Origin: Brevibacillus sp.
GTDB taxonomy: Bacteria > Bacillota > Bacilli > Brevibacillales > Brevibacillaceae
Length of the DNA stretch: 64,000 nucleotides
NCBI GenBank assembly: GCA_017656235.1
Contig: JACDOF010000004.1
Span: 98,594-162,593 of the forward strand
Direction: 5' to 3'
Shown here: positions 18,960 to 28,226 of the stretch, in pieces
How the letters are laid out: the number at the start of each line of letters is the position of its first letter
How positions within the stretch are numbered: position 1 is the first letter of the stretch
Translations under genes and position numbers: made by a program
The notes under the pieces: model-generated
What the model was told of the DNA's origin: nothing
Seen by the model: the letters and a program-made list of their open reading frames with translations, nothing else
Database searches by the model: none

Positions 18960-20474
18960 ATGATTGAGATCAAGAGCAGCGGTCATCTCTTCGAACGGGA
19001 CATCATCCATATCCTGGCCTTGTTTTTCGAGGACCCCGAAACCGTGTTCGTAGAAGAGTGGCAGCATCCGGACGCGCTCAGAATCGAGCTGTTGCTCACG
19101 CGCCAGGAGTCTGGCACAGCCGCCACCGGCACCCTTTCTCACGGTGCCTATCATGACGAATTTCGTTACTTCCGCCCATTTCCCGTGCGGGGGGAAGAGG
19201 CTGAACGCAAAACTGCCAAACAGGCGATCAGCTATACCCTGCTCATGCTGTTGGAGCGCTACACCGGCGTTGAGCAGGGGTGGGGCATTCTCACCGGCAT
19301 CCGCCCCACCAAACTTTATCACAAGCTCCTTTCTTCCGGAATGAGCCACTCAGACATCCACCGGCACCTGCGAAACGATTACAATCTGCGTCCGGACAAA
19401 CTGGCGCTGCTCAAGGAAATCGCCGCCCGGCAGCTAAGTGTCGTGCCGGACTTTTACACGATCGACCGGGAACTGTCCGTCTACATCGGGATTCCGTTTT
19501 GCCCGACCAAATGTGCCTACTGCACGTTTCCGGCCTACGCCATTGAAGGCCAGAAGCAGCGGGTCAGCGGTTTTCTGGAAGGTCTGCACTACGAGATTCG
19601 CGCCATCGGGGAGTGGCTGAAGCGGCACGACATGCGGATCACCTCCATCTACTTCGGGGGCGGGACGCCTACCAGCATTACCGCAGAAGAGCTTGACGCG
19701 CTGTTTGTCACCCTGCATGAATCGTTTCCGCACATGGACAAGGTGCGGGAGCTGACGGTCGAAGCGGGCCGCCCCGACACGATTACGCCAGAGAAGCTGG
19801 CGGTGATGAAACGGTGGCAGACGGATCGGATCAGCATCAACCCGCAGTCGTTTACCGACGAGACGCTGGTGGCGATCGGTCGGCACCATACCGTGGCGGA
19901 AACGTTGGATACGTACCGGCTGGCTCGCGACATGGGCGTAACCAACATCAACATGGACCTGATCATCGGTCTGCCGGGCGAAGGGCTGGCCGAAATCCGG
20001 CACAGTCTGGATCAGGTGGAAAAACTGATGCCGGCCTCGCTGACCATTCACACCTTGTCGTTTAAACGCGCCTCGGAGATGACACAGAACAAGGAGAGGT
20101 ACAAGGTGGCCAACCGGGATGAGATCCGGCGGATGATGGCCTATGCCGCTGATTGGACCAGGGAACACGGGTATCAGCCGTATTACTTGTACAGGCAGAA
20201 AAACATCCTCGGCAATCTGGAGAACGTCGGCTATTCTCTTGCCGGCAAGGAAAGCATCTACAACATCATGATCATGGAAGAGGCGCAGACGATTCTCGGA
20301 CTGGGTTGCGGCGCCGTCTCCAAGCTGATGGCACCCGGGTCGGGAAAACTGCTGCGATGGCCCAATCCCAAAGATCCGAAAACCTATAACGAAACCTATC
20401 GCCAACTGGTTGAACGGAAACTGCGCGACTTGGACGAAGTGTACTTCGGCAGCGGAGCGGCCAGGCACGGCTAA
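18960..20474 (+). CDS. hemZ: HemZ, radical-SAM coproporphyrinogen III oxidase-like protein
   Basis: A 504-residue radical SAM enzyme close in length to Bacillus HemZ (501). The iron-sulfur motif CPTKCAYC lies at about residues 181-188, preceded by YIGIPF. SIYFGGGTPTSI and LTVEAGRPDTI are further HemN-family signatures. The N-terminal ~170 residues are the HemZ-specific extension. It is proposed to act in anaerobic haem synthesis, although HemZ-type proteins may do other SAM chemistry. The ATG follows AGGTG. It is monocistronic here, with a promoter in front and the hisS T-box leader behind. Confidence 0.93.
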   Translation: MIEIKSSGHLFERDIIHILALFFEDPETVFVEEWQHPDALRIELLLTRQESGTAATGTLSHGAYHDEFRYFRPFPVRGEEAERKTAKQAISYTLLMLLERYTGVEQGWGILTGIRPTKLYHKLLSSGMSHSDIHRHLRNDYNLRPDKLALLKEIAARQLSVVPDFYTIDRELSVYIGIPFCPTKCAYCTFPAYAIEGQKQRVSGFLEGLHYEIRAIGEWLKRHDMRITSIYFGGGTPTSITAEELDALFVTLHESFPHMDKVRELTVEAGRPDTITPEKLAVMKRWQTDRISINPQSFTDETLVAIGRHHTVAETLDTYRLARDMGVTNINMDLIIGLPGEGLAEIRHSLDQVEKLMPASLTIHTLSFKRASEMTQNKERYKVANRDEIRRMMAYAADWTREHGYQPYYLYRQKNILGNLENVGYSLAGKESIYNIMIMEEAQTILGLGCGAVSKLMAPGSGKLLRWPNPKDPKTYNETYRQLVERKLRDLDEVYFGSGAARHG

Positions 20475-20506
20475 ATCGGGCAGAAAATATTTTAAAGCCG
20501 GGTTGG

Positions 20507-20535
20507 TTGACTCGTTCTCAGCGATTTGCTATGAT
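20507..20535 (+). promoter_or_regulatory. Promoter for the hisS-aspS T-box leader
   Basis: TTGACT at 20507-20512, 17 bp, TATGAT at 20530-20535, placed correctly for transcription to start near 20542 at the beginning of the T-box. Confidence 0.7.
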
Positions 20536-20544
20536 TCGGTATAT

Positions 20545-20840
20545 GTTTTTATGCGTATGATCTGATGACGGGAAAGAGTAGCCGGGTACCGGATAGGCAG
20601 AGAGGAAGCGCCAATGGCTGCAAGCGCTTCTCTATTACGACTTGGCGAAAGACCTCCCGGAAGACCTGCGGCGAACGGGGCTTCTCAGTAGCCGTACGGC
20701 GTAGCCACCGACGTTACCGGTGCAAAGTGGGACCAGCAGTTTTTCCTGCTGTCCAACCAGGGTGGCACCACGGGAGACAGGTGTATCGGACAACTCTCGT
20801 CCCTGACATGACCATTCATGTCAGCGGCGAGGGTTTTTTT
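20545..20840 (+). ncRNA. T-box leader of hisS-aspS
   Basis: A tRNA-sensing riboswitch. The core T-box sequence AGGGTGGCACCACGGGAG is at 20759-20776. Stem I begins with a GGGAAAGAGTAG segment (about 20570-20581) and contains a long arm (AGAGGAAGCGC at ~20600 pairing with GCGCTTCTCT at ~20623). The terminator is a stem from CTCG (~20796) around TGACATG/CATGTCA to CGAG, followed by seven T residues (to ~20838). In the presumed specifier loop on the 3' side of stem I I see GAC (20639-20641), an Asp codon, and no CAC/CAT at a sensible place. So it may sense tRNA-Asp. The specifier call is tentative. Confidence 0.88.
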
Positions 20841-20876
20841 CGTATCAGCACATGAACTTGAATGGAGGGGTTCCAG

Positions 20877-22151
20877 ATGTCCAGGATTCAGATTCCGCGC
20901 GGCACGCAGGACATCCTGCCGGGTACGGTGGAGATGTGGCATCATGTGGAGGAACAGATCCGCGAGATTTGCCGCCGCTATAATTACCAGGAGATCCGCA
21001 CGCCCATCTTTGAACACACCGAGTTGTTTCAGCGAGGCGTCGGCGAGACAACCGATGTGGTTGAGAAGGAGATGTACAGTGTCGAATCGCGCGGCGAGGA
21101 CGCGCTGACGCTGAGACCGGAGGGCACGGCTGGCGTGGTCCGTGCCTACGTGGAAAAGAAACTGTACGGCGCACCCACCCAGCCGGTGAAGCTGTACTAC
21201 CTCGGCCCGATGTTTCGCCATGAACGTCCGCAAGCCGGCCGGCTGCGCCAATTTACGCAGTTTGGCGTAGAGGCGATTGGATCGCATGATCCCGCCATGG
21301 ACGCGGAAGTAATCGCAGTGGCCTATCGTTTTTATGAACAACTGGGTCTGCGCGGTTTGACCGTTGAACTGAACAGTGTGGGTACACTGGAGGATCGGGC
21401 CCGACACCGCGTCGAATTGTTGGAATATCTCAGTGCCCGTCGCTCCCAGCTTTGTCCGGACTGCCAGTCGCGGATTGACCGCAATCCGCTTCGTGTCCTG
21501 GACTGCAAGGTACAGAAGGATCAGGAGCTGACCAAGGATGCGCCTTCCATTCTCGATTATCTCAGTGAAGAATCGGCGGCTCATTTCGAGGCAGTCAAGC
21601 AGTACCTTGATTCTCTCGGCATTTCGTACAGGATAAACCCTCGGCTTGTGCGGGGACTTGACTACTACACATTAACGGCTTTTGAAATCAAGATGCAGGA
21701 TATTGGTGCGGTGGAGACGCTTTGCGGCGGCGGCAGGTACAACGGACTGGTGGCTGAACTGGGTGGCGAAGACGTGCCCGGTATCGGCTTCGCGCTCAGC
21801 ATCGAACGGCTCCTGCTCGCCCTGGAAAAGACAGGGATCACGCTGCCGGTTCCGGAAGGCATTGACTGCTATCTGGTCACCCAGACACCGCAGGCGAAAG
21901 GCGTCACGGTACGCCTGCTGGACCAGCTTCGGCAGGCGGGCATTGCTGCGGAGATGGACTACTTGGATCGCAAAATGAAAGGACAGCTAAAAGCGGCTGA
22001 CCGTCTGAAAGCGCGGTACACCATAATCATCGGGGAAGCGGAGCTTGAGCGGGGGACGGCTGTCCTCAAATCGATGGACAGCGGCGACCAGGAAGAAGTG
22101 GCCCAGGATCAACTGGTTGACGCTCTGTTGGGCAAACTGGGCGACAAGTAA
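20877..22151 (+). CDS. hisS: Histidyl-tRNA synthetase
   Basis: A 424-residue class II synthetase. Motifs seen: IPRGTQDILP at the start, LRPEGTAGVVRAYVE (motif 2 approach), GPMFRHERPQAGRLRQF (motif 2), VRGLDYYTLTAFEI (histidine-binding) and GIGFALSIERL (motif 3). The C-terminal ~90 residues are the anticodon-binding domain. The ATG at 20877 follows GGAGGGG. It is controlled by the T-box leader and co-transcribed with aspS, 61 bp downstream. Confidence 0.97.
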   Translation: MSRIQIPRGTQDILPGTVEMWHHVEEQIREICRRYNYQEIRTPIFEHTELFQRGVGETTDVVEKEMYSVESRGEDALTLRPEGTAGVVRAYVEKKLYGAPTQPVKLYYLGPMFRHERPQAGRLRQFTQFGVEAIGSHDPAMDAEVIAVAYRFYEQLGLRGLTVELNSVGTLEDRARHRVELLEYLSARRSQLCPDCQSRIDRNPLRVLDCKVQKDQELTKDAPSILDYLSEESAAHFEAVKQYLDSLGISYRINPRLVRGLDYYTLTAFEIKMQDIGAVETLCGGGRYNGLVAELGGEDVPGIGFALSIERLLLALEKTGITLPVPEGIDCYLVTQTPQAKGVTVRLLDQLRQAGIAAEMDYLDRKMKGQLKAADRLKARYTIIIGEAELERGTAVLKSMDSGDQEEVAQDQLVDALLGKLGDK

Positions 22152-22212
22152 CGAACGGCTTCAGCCGGAAAACCATACAGAGATGAATGAGGAAAGTGGA
22201 GGGTAAAGGAAA

Positions 22213-23991
22213 ATGGAATCAATCTACCGTACCGTCTTTTGCGGAGAAGTGGGGAAAGAGCACATCGGCAAGCAGATTACGCTCAACGGCTGGGTACAAC
22301 GGCGCCGTGACCTGGGAGGCGTGATCTTCATCGACCTGCGTGATCGCAGCGGCATCGTGCAAATCGTGTTTAACCCTGAAGTAAACAAGTTAGCCTGGGA
22401 GAAGGCGGACAAGGTGCGCAGCGAATACGTGCTGTCTGTAACCGGGCAAGTAGTGGAGCGGGCACCGGAAGCAGTCAACCCCAAGCTGAAGACGGGCGAA
22501 GTCGAGGTGCACATCGAGGAAATCACGGTGTTAAATGAGGCCAAAACACCGCCGTTTTTACTGGAGGATGAGATCGACGTGGACGAGCAGGTGCGCCTCA
22601 AGTACCGCTACCTCGATCTGCGCAGGCCGGAGATGCAGCGGACGTTTATGCTGCGCAGCAAGGCGGCCAAAGCGTTCCGCGACTTTCTGGACGGCCGCGG
22701 CTTCCTCGAAGTGGAGACGCCGATGTTGACCAAGAGCACGCCGGAGGGGGCCAGGGACTACCTTGTGCCTTCCAGGGTTCATCCCAATCGTTTTTACGCG
22801 CTTCCGCAGTCACCGCAGTTGTTCAAGCAGTTGTTGATGGTCTCCGGTTTTGAACGTTACTACCAGATCGTGCGTTGTTTCCGCGACGAGGATCTGCGTG
22901 CCGACCGACAACCGGAATTTACCCAGGTGGACATCGAGACCTCGTTTGTACCGATGGAAGAACTGCTGCCGATGATGGAGGAGATGATCGCATACGTCTT
23001 TAAAGAGACCATTGGCGTGGACGTACCGATCCCGTTCCCGCGTCTCAGCTACGCGGAGGCGATGAGCCGCTATGGTTCGGACAAGCCGGATATTCGTTTT
23101 GGCATGGAACTGACCGATGTGACCGACATCGTGGCAACAAGCGGCTTTAAAGTTTTCGCCGACGCAGCCAAACGCGGCGGACAGGTAAAAGCGATCAACG
23201 CCAAAGGATGCGGTCATTATTCCCGCAAGGAAGCGGACGATCTGCAAAAGTTCGCCGCCCGTTACGGCGCCAAGGGACTGGCTTATATCGGTCTGCAGAA
23301 CGGCGAACTGAAAGGGCCGATCGCCAAGTTCTTTACGCCTGAAGAGCTGGAGGCGATCAAACAGCGGCTCGCAGCCGAAGATGGAGACCTGCTCCTGTTC
23401 GTCGCCGACAAGCCGAAAGTGGTGGCGGATGCCTTGGGTGCGCTGCGCACGAAATTGGGTCACGAACTGGGGTTGATCGACTACAGCCAGTTCGCTTTCC
23501 TCTGGGTCGTCGATTTTCCGCTGCTGGAATGGGATGAGGAGGCAGGCCGTTATGTTGCCCTGCACCATCCGTTTACCCGGCCCAAAGACGAAGACCTGCA
23601 CCTGTTGGACAGCGATCCCGGTGCGGTGCGCGCTCAGGCGTACGACATGGTGCTCAACGGTTACGAACTGGGCGGCGGCTCGATGCGGATCTACAAAAGG
23701 GATGTTCAGGAGAAAATGTTCCGCGCGCTGGGGTTGAGCCAGGAGGAGGCGCAGGAGAAGTTCGGCTTCCTGCTTGATGCCTTTGATTACGGAACACCAC
23801 CGCACGGCGGAATCGCCCTCGGTTTGGACCGGTTGGTCATGCTGCTGGCTGGCCGCAATAACCTGCGAGATGTGATTGCCTTCCCGAAAACAGCCAGCGC
23901 CAGCGATCTGATGGTGGAAGCGCCGGGCGAGGTTTCGCCGGAGCAGCTGAAGGAACTGCATATCGACCTTGTACAGCCGGACGAAAAGTAG
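22213..23991 (+). CDS. aspS: Aspartyl-tRNA synthetase
   Basis: A 592-residue bacterial-type class II enzyme. An N-terminal OB-fold anticodon domain ([22 protein letters not shown]) precedes the catalytic core ([27 protein letters not shown]). The insertion typical of bacterial AspRS lies at about residues 285-420, and motif 3 ([11 protein letters not shown]) near the end. The ATG follows a GGAGGG/AAAGGA region. Whether it also charges tRNA-Asn depends on the presence of AsnRS, which is not visible here. Confidence 0.97.
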   Translation: MESIYRTVFCGEVGKEHIGKQITLNGWVQRRRDLGGVIFIDLRDRSGIVQIVFNPEVNKLAWEKADKVRSEYVLSVTGQVVERAPEAVNPKLKTGEVEVHIEEITVLNEAKTPPFLLEDEIDVDEQVRLKYRYLDLRRPEMQRTFMLRSKAAKAFRDFLDGRGFLEVETPMLTKSTPEGARDYLVPSRVHPNRFYALPQSPQLFKQLLMVSGFERYYQIVRCFRDEDLRADRQPEFTQVDIETSFVPMEELLPMMEEMIAYVFKETIGVDVPIPFPRLSYAEAMSRYGSDKPDIRFGMELTDVTDIVATSGFKVFADAAKRGGQVKAINAKGCGHYSRKEADDLQKFAARYGAKGLAYIGLQNGELKGPIAKFFTPEELEAIKQRLAAEDGDLLLFVADKPKVVADALGALRTKLGHELGLIDYSQFAFLWVVDFPLLEWDEEAGRYVALHHPFTRPKDEDLHLLDSDPGAVRAQAYDMVLNGYELGGGSMRIYKRDVQEKMFRALGLSQEEAQEKFGFLLDAFDYGTPPHGGIALGLDRLVMLLAGRNNLRDVIAFPKTASASDLMVEAPGEVSPEQLKELHIDLVQPDEK

Positions 23992-24111
23992 TTCTCCCAT
24001 AAGTGCTGTCGTCCCGGTAACACTCCTCCCTGCACGTTTCGGCTGCAGCAGGGGTGCCGCGGGATGTGGAGAAACGAATCGGTACTATCTGAAGAAAGGT
24101 TGTTTGTGCAT

Positions 24112-24864
24112 ATGCTTCATCAATTTTCCCGCTGTGAATTAGCCTTCGGTCCCGAGGGCTTGCAAATCATGAAGAACAGTGCCGTTGCCGTACTGGGAAT
24201 TGGCGGCGTCGGTTCGTTTACGGTGGAAGCACTTGCCCGTACAGGTGTCGGCAAGCTGGTGCTGGTGGACAAAGACGTGGTGGACATCACCAACATCAAC
24301 CGGCAGATTCACGCCACGCTGCACACCATCGGCCGGCCGAAGACGGAGCTGATGAAGGAGCGCATCGCTCAGATCAATCCGGAATGCGAAGTGGTAACAC
24401 TGAACATGTTTTACAGCGGCGAGACGGCCGAGCAATTGTTTGCTCACAAGCTGGATTACATTGTGGATGCCATGGACATCATGTCAGCCAAACTTCACCT
24501 CATTCAGGAAGCGAAGCGGCGCGGCATTCCGATCATCTCCAGCATGGGAGCGGCCAACAAGATGGACCCGACCCGCTTTGAAGTGGCCGATATATCCCAG
24601 ACCAGCTATGATCCGATCGCCAAGGTGATCCGCCGCGAACTGCGGAAAAAAGGGATCCATAAAGGCGTCAAGGTGGTCTATTCCAAGGAAATTCCGGTAA
24701 CGATCCGTGAGGACGTACGAAATCAAATTGCCGATCCCTCTTCTCCCATCAGCAAGGCGCGCCGTCCACCGGCGAGCAACGCATTTGTCCCTTCCGTCGC
24801 GGGACTGATTCTAGCCAGTGTCGTCGTCCGGGACTTGCTCGGATGGGTTCCGGCCAAAGGGTGA
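24112..24864 (+). CDS. tcdA: tRNA threonylcarbamoyladenosine dehydratase
   Basis: A 250-residue E1-like (ThiF/HesA) ATP-dependent enzyme that cyclises t6A37 of tRNA to ct6A. The nucleotide-binding motif GIGGVGSF lies near residue 30, followed by LVLVDKDVVDITNINRQIHA, and SPISKARRPPASNAFVPSVAG near the end. It matches Bacillus YrvM in length and in its MLHQFSR start. The ATG at 24112 was chosen on homology; a GTG two codons earlier (24106) is better spaced from AAAGG. It lies downstream of aspS as in other Bacillales. Confidence 0.93.
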   Translation: MLHQFSRCELAFGPEGLQIMKNSAVAVLGIGGVGSFTVEALARTGVGKLVLVDKDVVDITNINRQIHATLHTIGRPKTELMKERIAQINPECEVVTLNMFYSGETAEQLFAHKLDYIVDAMDIMSAKLHLIQEAKRRGIPIISSMGAANKMDPTRFEVADISQTSYDPIAKVIRRELRKKGIHKGVKVVYSKEIPVTIREDVRNQIADPSSPISKARRPPASNAFVPSVAGLILASVVVRDLLGWVPAKG

Positions 24865-24921
24865 GGCAGGTTTACCCGCATTACCAGACACAAGGCATAT
24901 GACTGAAGTGACGTTCCAAGG

Positions 24922-24968
24922 ACCGCTTTGCTCTGTTCCGGAAGGATACGAGCGGGCGGTTTTCTTTT
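24922..24968 (+). terminator. Probable terminator after tcdA
   Basis: ACCGCTTTGCTC (24922-24933) can pair with GAGCGGGCGGT (24950-24960) with G-U pairs and a bulge, followed by TTTTCTTTT. Plausible rather than strong. Confidence 0.5.
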
Positions 24969-24995
24969 GCTCACAGCCTGCAGCAGTGTTATGAT
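24967..24995 (+). promoter_or_regulatory. Possible promoter for rarA
   Basis: TTGCTC at 24967-24972, 17 bp, TATGAT at 24990-24995, immediately after the tcdA terminator and 44 bp before rarA. Confidence 0.5.
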
Positions 24996-25038
24996 ATGAG
25001 GGGACAGATCCTATTGGAATGGAAGGAATTCGGACGAT

Positions 25039-26364
25039 ATGGACTTATTTTCATTCGCGTATGAAGAACAGCAGGGCGGGAAACTGAAGCCGCTTGCGGC
25101 CCGTTTGCGGCCGCGCCGCCTGGATGAAATCATTGGTCAGTCTCATATTCTGGGGCCTGGCAAGCTCTTGCGCCGGGCCATTGAGGCCGATCAGCTTTCG
25201 TCGCTGATCTTTTACGGTCCGCCGGGTACGGGCAAAACCACGCTTGCCAAAGTGATCGCCCGTACGACGAAGTCGCACTTCTCCGAAATCAATGCGGTCA
25301 CGGCAGGAGTGGCCGACATCAGGCGGATCGTGGAGGAAGCGAAAGAGCGGTTGGTGATGAACAGTCAGCGAACAACGCTGTTTGTCGACGAGATACACCG
25401 CTTTAACAAAAGTCAGCAGGATGCCCTGCTTCCCTATGTGGAGGAAGGGACGATTATCCTGATTGGCGCCACCACGGAAAATCCGTTTTTCGAGGTAAAT
25501 GCGGCACTGCTCTCCCGATCGCAAATCTTTCAGTTGTATGCACTGAGCGATCAGGAACTGGAACAGGTGCTGGAGCGGGCGCTGCACGACCGCGAGCAGG
25601 GATTGGGAGAACTGCCAATAGCCCTGGAGCCCGATGCACGTGACCACTTGATTCGCTACGCGGAAGGAGACGCCCGCCGTCTGCTCAATGCATTGGAGCT
25701 GGCTGTTGTGACCACTCCGCCTGGTGCAGACGGACGGATTGTCATTACCCTGGAGGTGGCCGTGGAGTCGATCCAGCGGCGGGCTGTACGTTATGACAAG
25801 AGCGGAGATCAGCACTACGATACGATTTCGGCTTTTATCAAGTCGATTCGCGGTTCTGATCCGGATGCGGCGCTGTACTGGCTGGCCCGGATGATCGACG
25901 CCGGAGAAGACCCCAGGTTTATCGCCCGCCGTCTGGTCATTGCCGCCTCCGAAGACATCGGGAATGCCGACCCCCAGGCGATCACAGTGGCTGTATCCTG
26001 TTTTCAGGCGTTGGAGCTGGTCGGCATGCCGGAGGGAAGAATTCCGTTGGCCCAAGCGACCACATACCTGGCGACAGCGCCCAAGAGCAATGCCGCGTAC
26101 GTCGGTATCAATGAGGCGCTGGACGTGATTCGCGATCAGGGACACAGGCCGGTGCCAATACATCTGCGTGATCGCGCGTACAAAGGCGCTGCCAAGCTGG
26201 GGCACGGAGAAGGATACCTCTATCCACACGATTACCCCGATGGGTACGTGTCGCAGCAGTACCTGCCAGATGGCGTTGACTACACGTTTTACCGGCCAAA
26301 ACCGATCGGCTATGAGCAGGAGATTCGCGCACGCCAAGCGATGCGCAGGAAGTCAGAGGGATGA
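25039..26364 (+). CDS. rarA: Replication-associated recombination protein RarA (MgsA)
   Basis: A 441-residue clamp-loader-like AAA+ ATPase that acts at stalled replication forks. Walker A GPPGTGKTT (about residues 60-68), Walker B LFVDEIHRF (about 114-122), sensor GATTENP and the C-terminal tetramerisation region with SDPDAALYWLARM and GHGEGYLYPHDYPDGYV are all typical of the MgsA/RarA/WRNIP1 family. The ATG follows GGAAGGAA. The rarA-cymR-iscS order is conserved. Confidence 0.96.
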   Translation: MDLFSFAYEEQQGGKLKPLAARLRPRRLDEIIGQSHILGPGKLLRRAIEADQLSSLIFYGPPGTGKTTLAKVIARTTKSHFSEINAVTAGVADIRRIVEEAKERLVMNSQRTTLFVDEIHRFNKSQQDALLPYVEEGTIILIGATTENPFFEVNAALLSRSQIFQLYALSDQELEQVLERALHDREQGLGELPIALEPDARDHLIRYAEGDARRLLNALELAVVTTPPGADGRIVITLEVAVESIQRRAVRYDKSGDQHYDTISAFIKSIRGSDPDAALYWLARMIDAGEDPRFIARRLVIAASEDIGNADPQAITVAVSCFQALELVGMPEGRIPLAQATTYLATAPKSNAAYVGINEALDVIRDQGHRPVPIHLRDRAYKGAAKLGHGEGYLYPHDYPDGYVSQQYLPDGVDYTFYRPKPIGYEQEIRARQAMRRKSEG

Positions 26365-26451
26365 TTCGGTTTTTTCCGCAGCGAACAGCTTGCAAGCGGA
26401 TGCCGCAGGCGTTTTTCTGAATAAAGTTGGGACAAAGGAGAGAGGTTACTC

Positions 26452-26871
26452 TTGAAGATTTCGACAAAAGGACGCTACGGTTTGACCATTATGATGGAAC
26501 TGGCCAACAATTACGGCAATGGACCCGTCTCCCTGAAAAGCATTGCCCAGCGGAACGATCTGTCCGAGCATTACCTGGAACAATTGATCGCTCCGCTGCG
26601 CAATGCCGGTCTGGTGAAGAGCATCCGAGGAGCGTATGGTGGTTACGTACTGGCCAAACCGCCGGAAGAGATTACTTCCGGTGACGTGATCCGCGTTCTG
26701 GAAGGGCCGATCAGTCCGGTGGAGTTCCTGGAGGAAGAAGACCCGGCCAAGCGCTATCTCTGGCTGCGGATTCGCGACAGCATTTCTGCTGTGCTCGATT
26801 CGACGACACTAAAAGATTTGATTACCTATCAGGATGACGGACGCACGGAAAGTTACATGTTTTATATTTGA
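26452..26871 (+). CDS. cymR: Rrf2-family cysteine metabolism repressor CymR
   Basis: A 139-residue winged-helix protein (MKISTKGRYGLTIMMELANN, SLKSIAQRNDLSEHYLEQLI, VKSIRGAYGGYVLAKP). There are no Cys residues for a cluster, as in Bacillus CymR, which represses sulfur and cysteine genes together with CysK. TTG start after AAAGGAGAGAGG. It lies directly upstream of iscS, the usual location. IscR-type and other Rrf2 regulators are the alternative, but lack of cluster cysteines and synteny favour CymR. Confidence 0.88.
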   Translation: MKISTKGRYGLTIMMELANNYGNGPVSLKSIAQRNDLSEHYLEQLIAPLRNAGLVKSIRGAYGGYVLAKPPEEITSGDVIRVLEGPISPVEFLEEEDPAKRYLWLRIRDSISAVLDSTTLKDLITYQDDGRTESYMFYI

Positions 26872-26951
26872 TCAATTACCAATTTATTCTATATGCCCTT
26901 GCCGTTGGCCAAGGGCAGGTTGACCATTATGGAAGCAGACAGGTGAACAAC

Positions 26952-28088
26952 ATGGCGATTTATTTGGATCACGCCGCCACCACACCGCTTCACCCGCGGG
27001 TGGCGGAGGCGATGCAGCCCTTTTTCACAGAGCATTTTGGCAATCCTTCCAGCATCCACGGCTTTGGTCGCCGCGCCCGTTCGGCACTGGAAGAAGCGAG
27101 AGAGACCATTGCCCGTTCTATTGGCGCTGCGCCGAACCAGCTCGTCTTTACCAGTGGGGGTACGGAAGCGGACAACATGGCCCTGATTGGGGGAGCGATG
27201 GCAAACCGTGAGCGGGGGCGTCACATCATCACCTCGCAGGCGGAACACCATGCCGTACTCAGTGCCTGCGAATATCTGGAGCAGTTGGACTACGAGGTGA
27301 CCTATCTGCCCGTAGACGAGACAGGCATGGTGCGCCTGTCTGATCTGGAAAGGGCGATTCGCCCCGACACTATTTTGGTGTCGATCATGTGGGGCAACAA
27401 CGAAGTGGGCACCATCCAGCCGGTTGAGGAAATTGGCCACATGCTTAAGGAACGGCAGATTCTCTTTCACACGGATGCGGTGCAGGCATTTGGCATCATG
27501 CCAATTGATGCAGACAGGATGCCGGTCGATCTCTTGTCCGCATCAGCGCATAAAATCAATGGTCCGAAAGGGATTGGTCTTTTGTATGTCGCTGGCGGTG
27601 TGAAGCTGTCACCGGTGATTGTCGGCGGCTCCCAGGAGCGCAATCGCCGTGCCGGTACGGAAAACGTGGCGGCCGTGGTCGGATTTGCTGAAGCGGTGAA
27701 ACTGGCTTACCAGGAAATGGAGAGCCGCCGCTTTCATTATCAGGAACTGCGGCAGGCAATGCTTGATACCTGGAGGGACCTGGGAACCGACTTTATCGTT
27801 AATGGTCACCCGGAGCGGTATTTACCGCACATCCTCAATGTCAGCTTTCCGGGGACTGATACGGAAACCATGCTGCTCAATCTGGATTTGGCCGGAATCG
27901 CCGCTGCCAGCGGTTCAGCCTGCTCGTCCGGCTCGCTGGAACGGTCGCATGTGTTAAAAGCGATGTGCCTTGATGAGGATCGCAGCAAATCAGCGATCCG
28001 GTTCAGCTTTGGCCTGTACAATACCATTGAGCAGGTTCGGACGGCCGCCGCCAAAACGGCGGAGATCGCCGCCCGGTTAAAGAGGTAG
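26952..28088 (+). CDS. Cysteine desulfurase (IscS/NifS type)
   Basis: A 378-residue PLP enzyme that takes sulfur from cysteine for iron-sulfur clusters and tRNA thiolation. It starts MAIYLDHAATTPLHP, has the PLP lysine in SAHKINGPKG at Lys201, QAEHHAVL, and the catalytic loop GSACSSGS with Cys324. The ATG at 26952 follows AGGTG. In Bacillus the next gene is mnmA, the tRNA 2-thiouridylase that uses this sulfur; here mnmA is absent and recD2 follows. Best relative is YrvO/IscS2. Confidence 0.93.
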   Translation: MAIYLDHAATTPLHPRVAEAMQPFFTEHFGNPSSIHGFGRRARSALEEARETIARSIGAAPNQLVFTSGGTEADNMALIGGAMANRERGRHIITSQAEHHAVLSACEYLEQLDYEVTYLPVDETGMVRLSDLERAIRPDTILVSIMWGNNEVGTIQPVEEIGHMLKERQILFHTDAVQAFGIMPIDADRMPVDLLSASAHKINGPKGIGLLYVAGGVKLSPVIVGGSQERNRRAGTENVAAVVGFAEAVKLAYQEMESRRFHYQELRQAMLDTWRDLGTDFIVNGHPERYLPHILNVSFPGTDTETMLLNLDLAGIAAASGSACSSGSLERSHVLKAMCLDEDRSKSAIRFSFGLYNTIEQVRTAAAKTAEIAARLKR

Positions 28089-28124
28089 CGGGCGGACTTC
28101 TGCCAGGCGGCTGTCCCCCGGACA

Positions 28125-28152
28125 GAAGCGGGAATCATGTCCCGCTTCTTTT
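28125..28152 (+). terminator. Terminator after cysteine desulfurase
   Basis: GAAGCGGGA (28125-28133) and TCCCGCTTC (28140-28148) form a perfect 9-bp stem with a 6-nt loop followed by four T residues. Confidence 0.7.
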
Positions 28153-28226
28153 CCGGGACGCCAAGCTGGCCGTACAAAGAGTCAAGCGGGCCAACCTGAC
28201 GTTTGCGTGATAAGGAGGCGGTGGGG

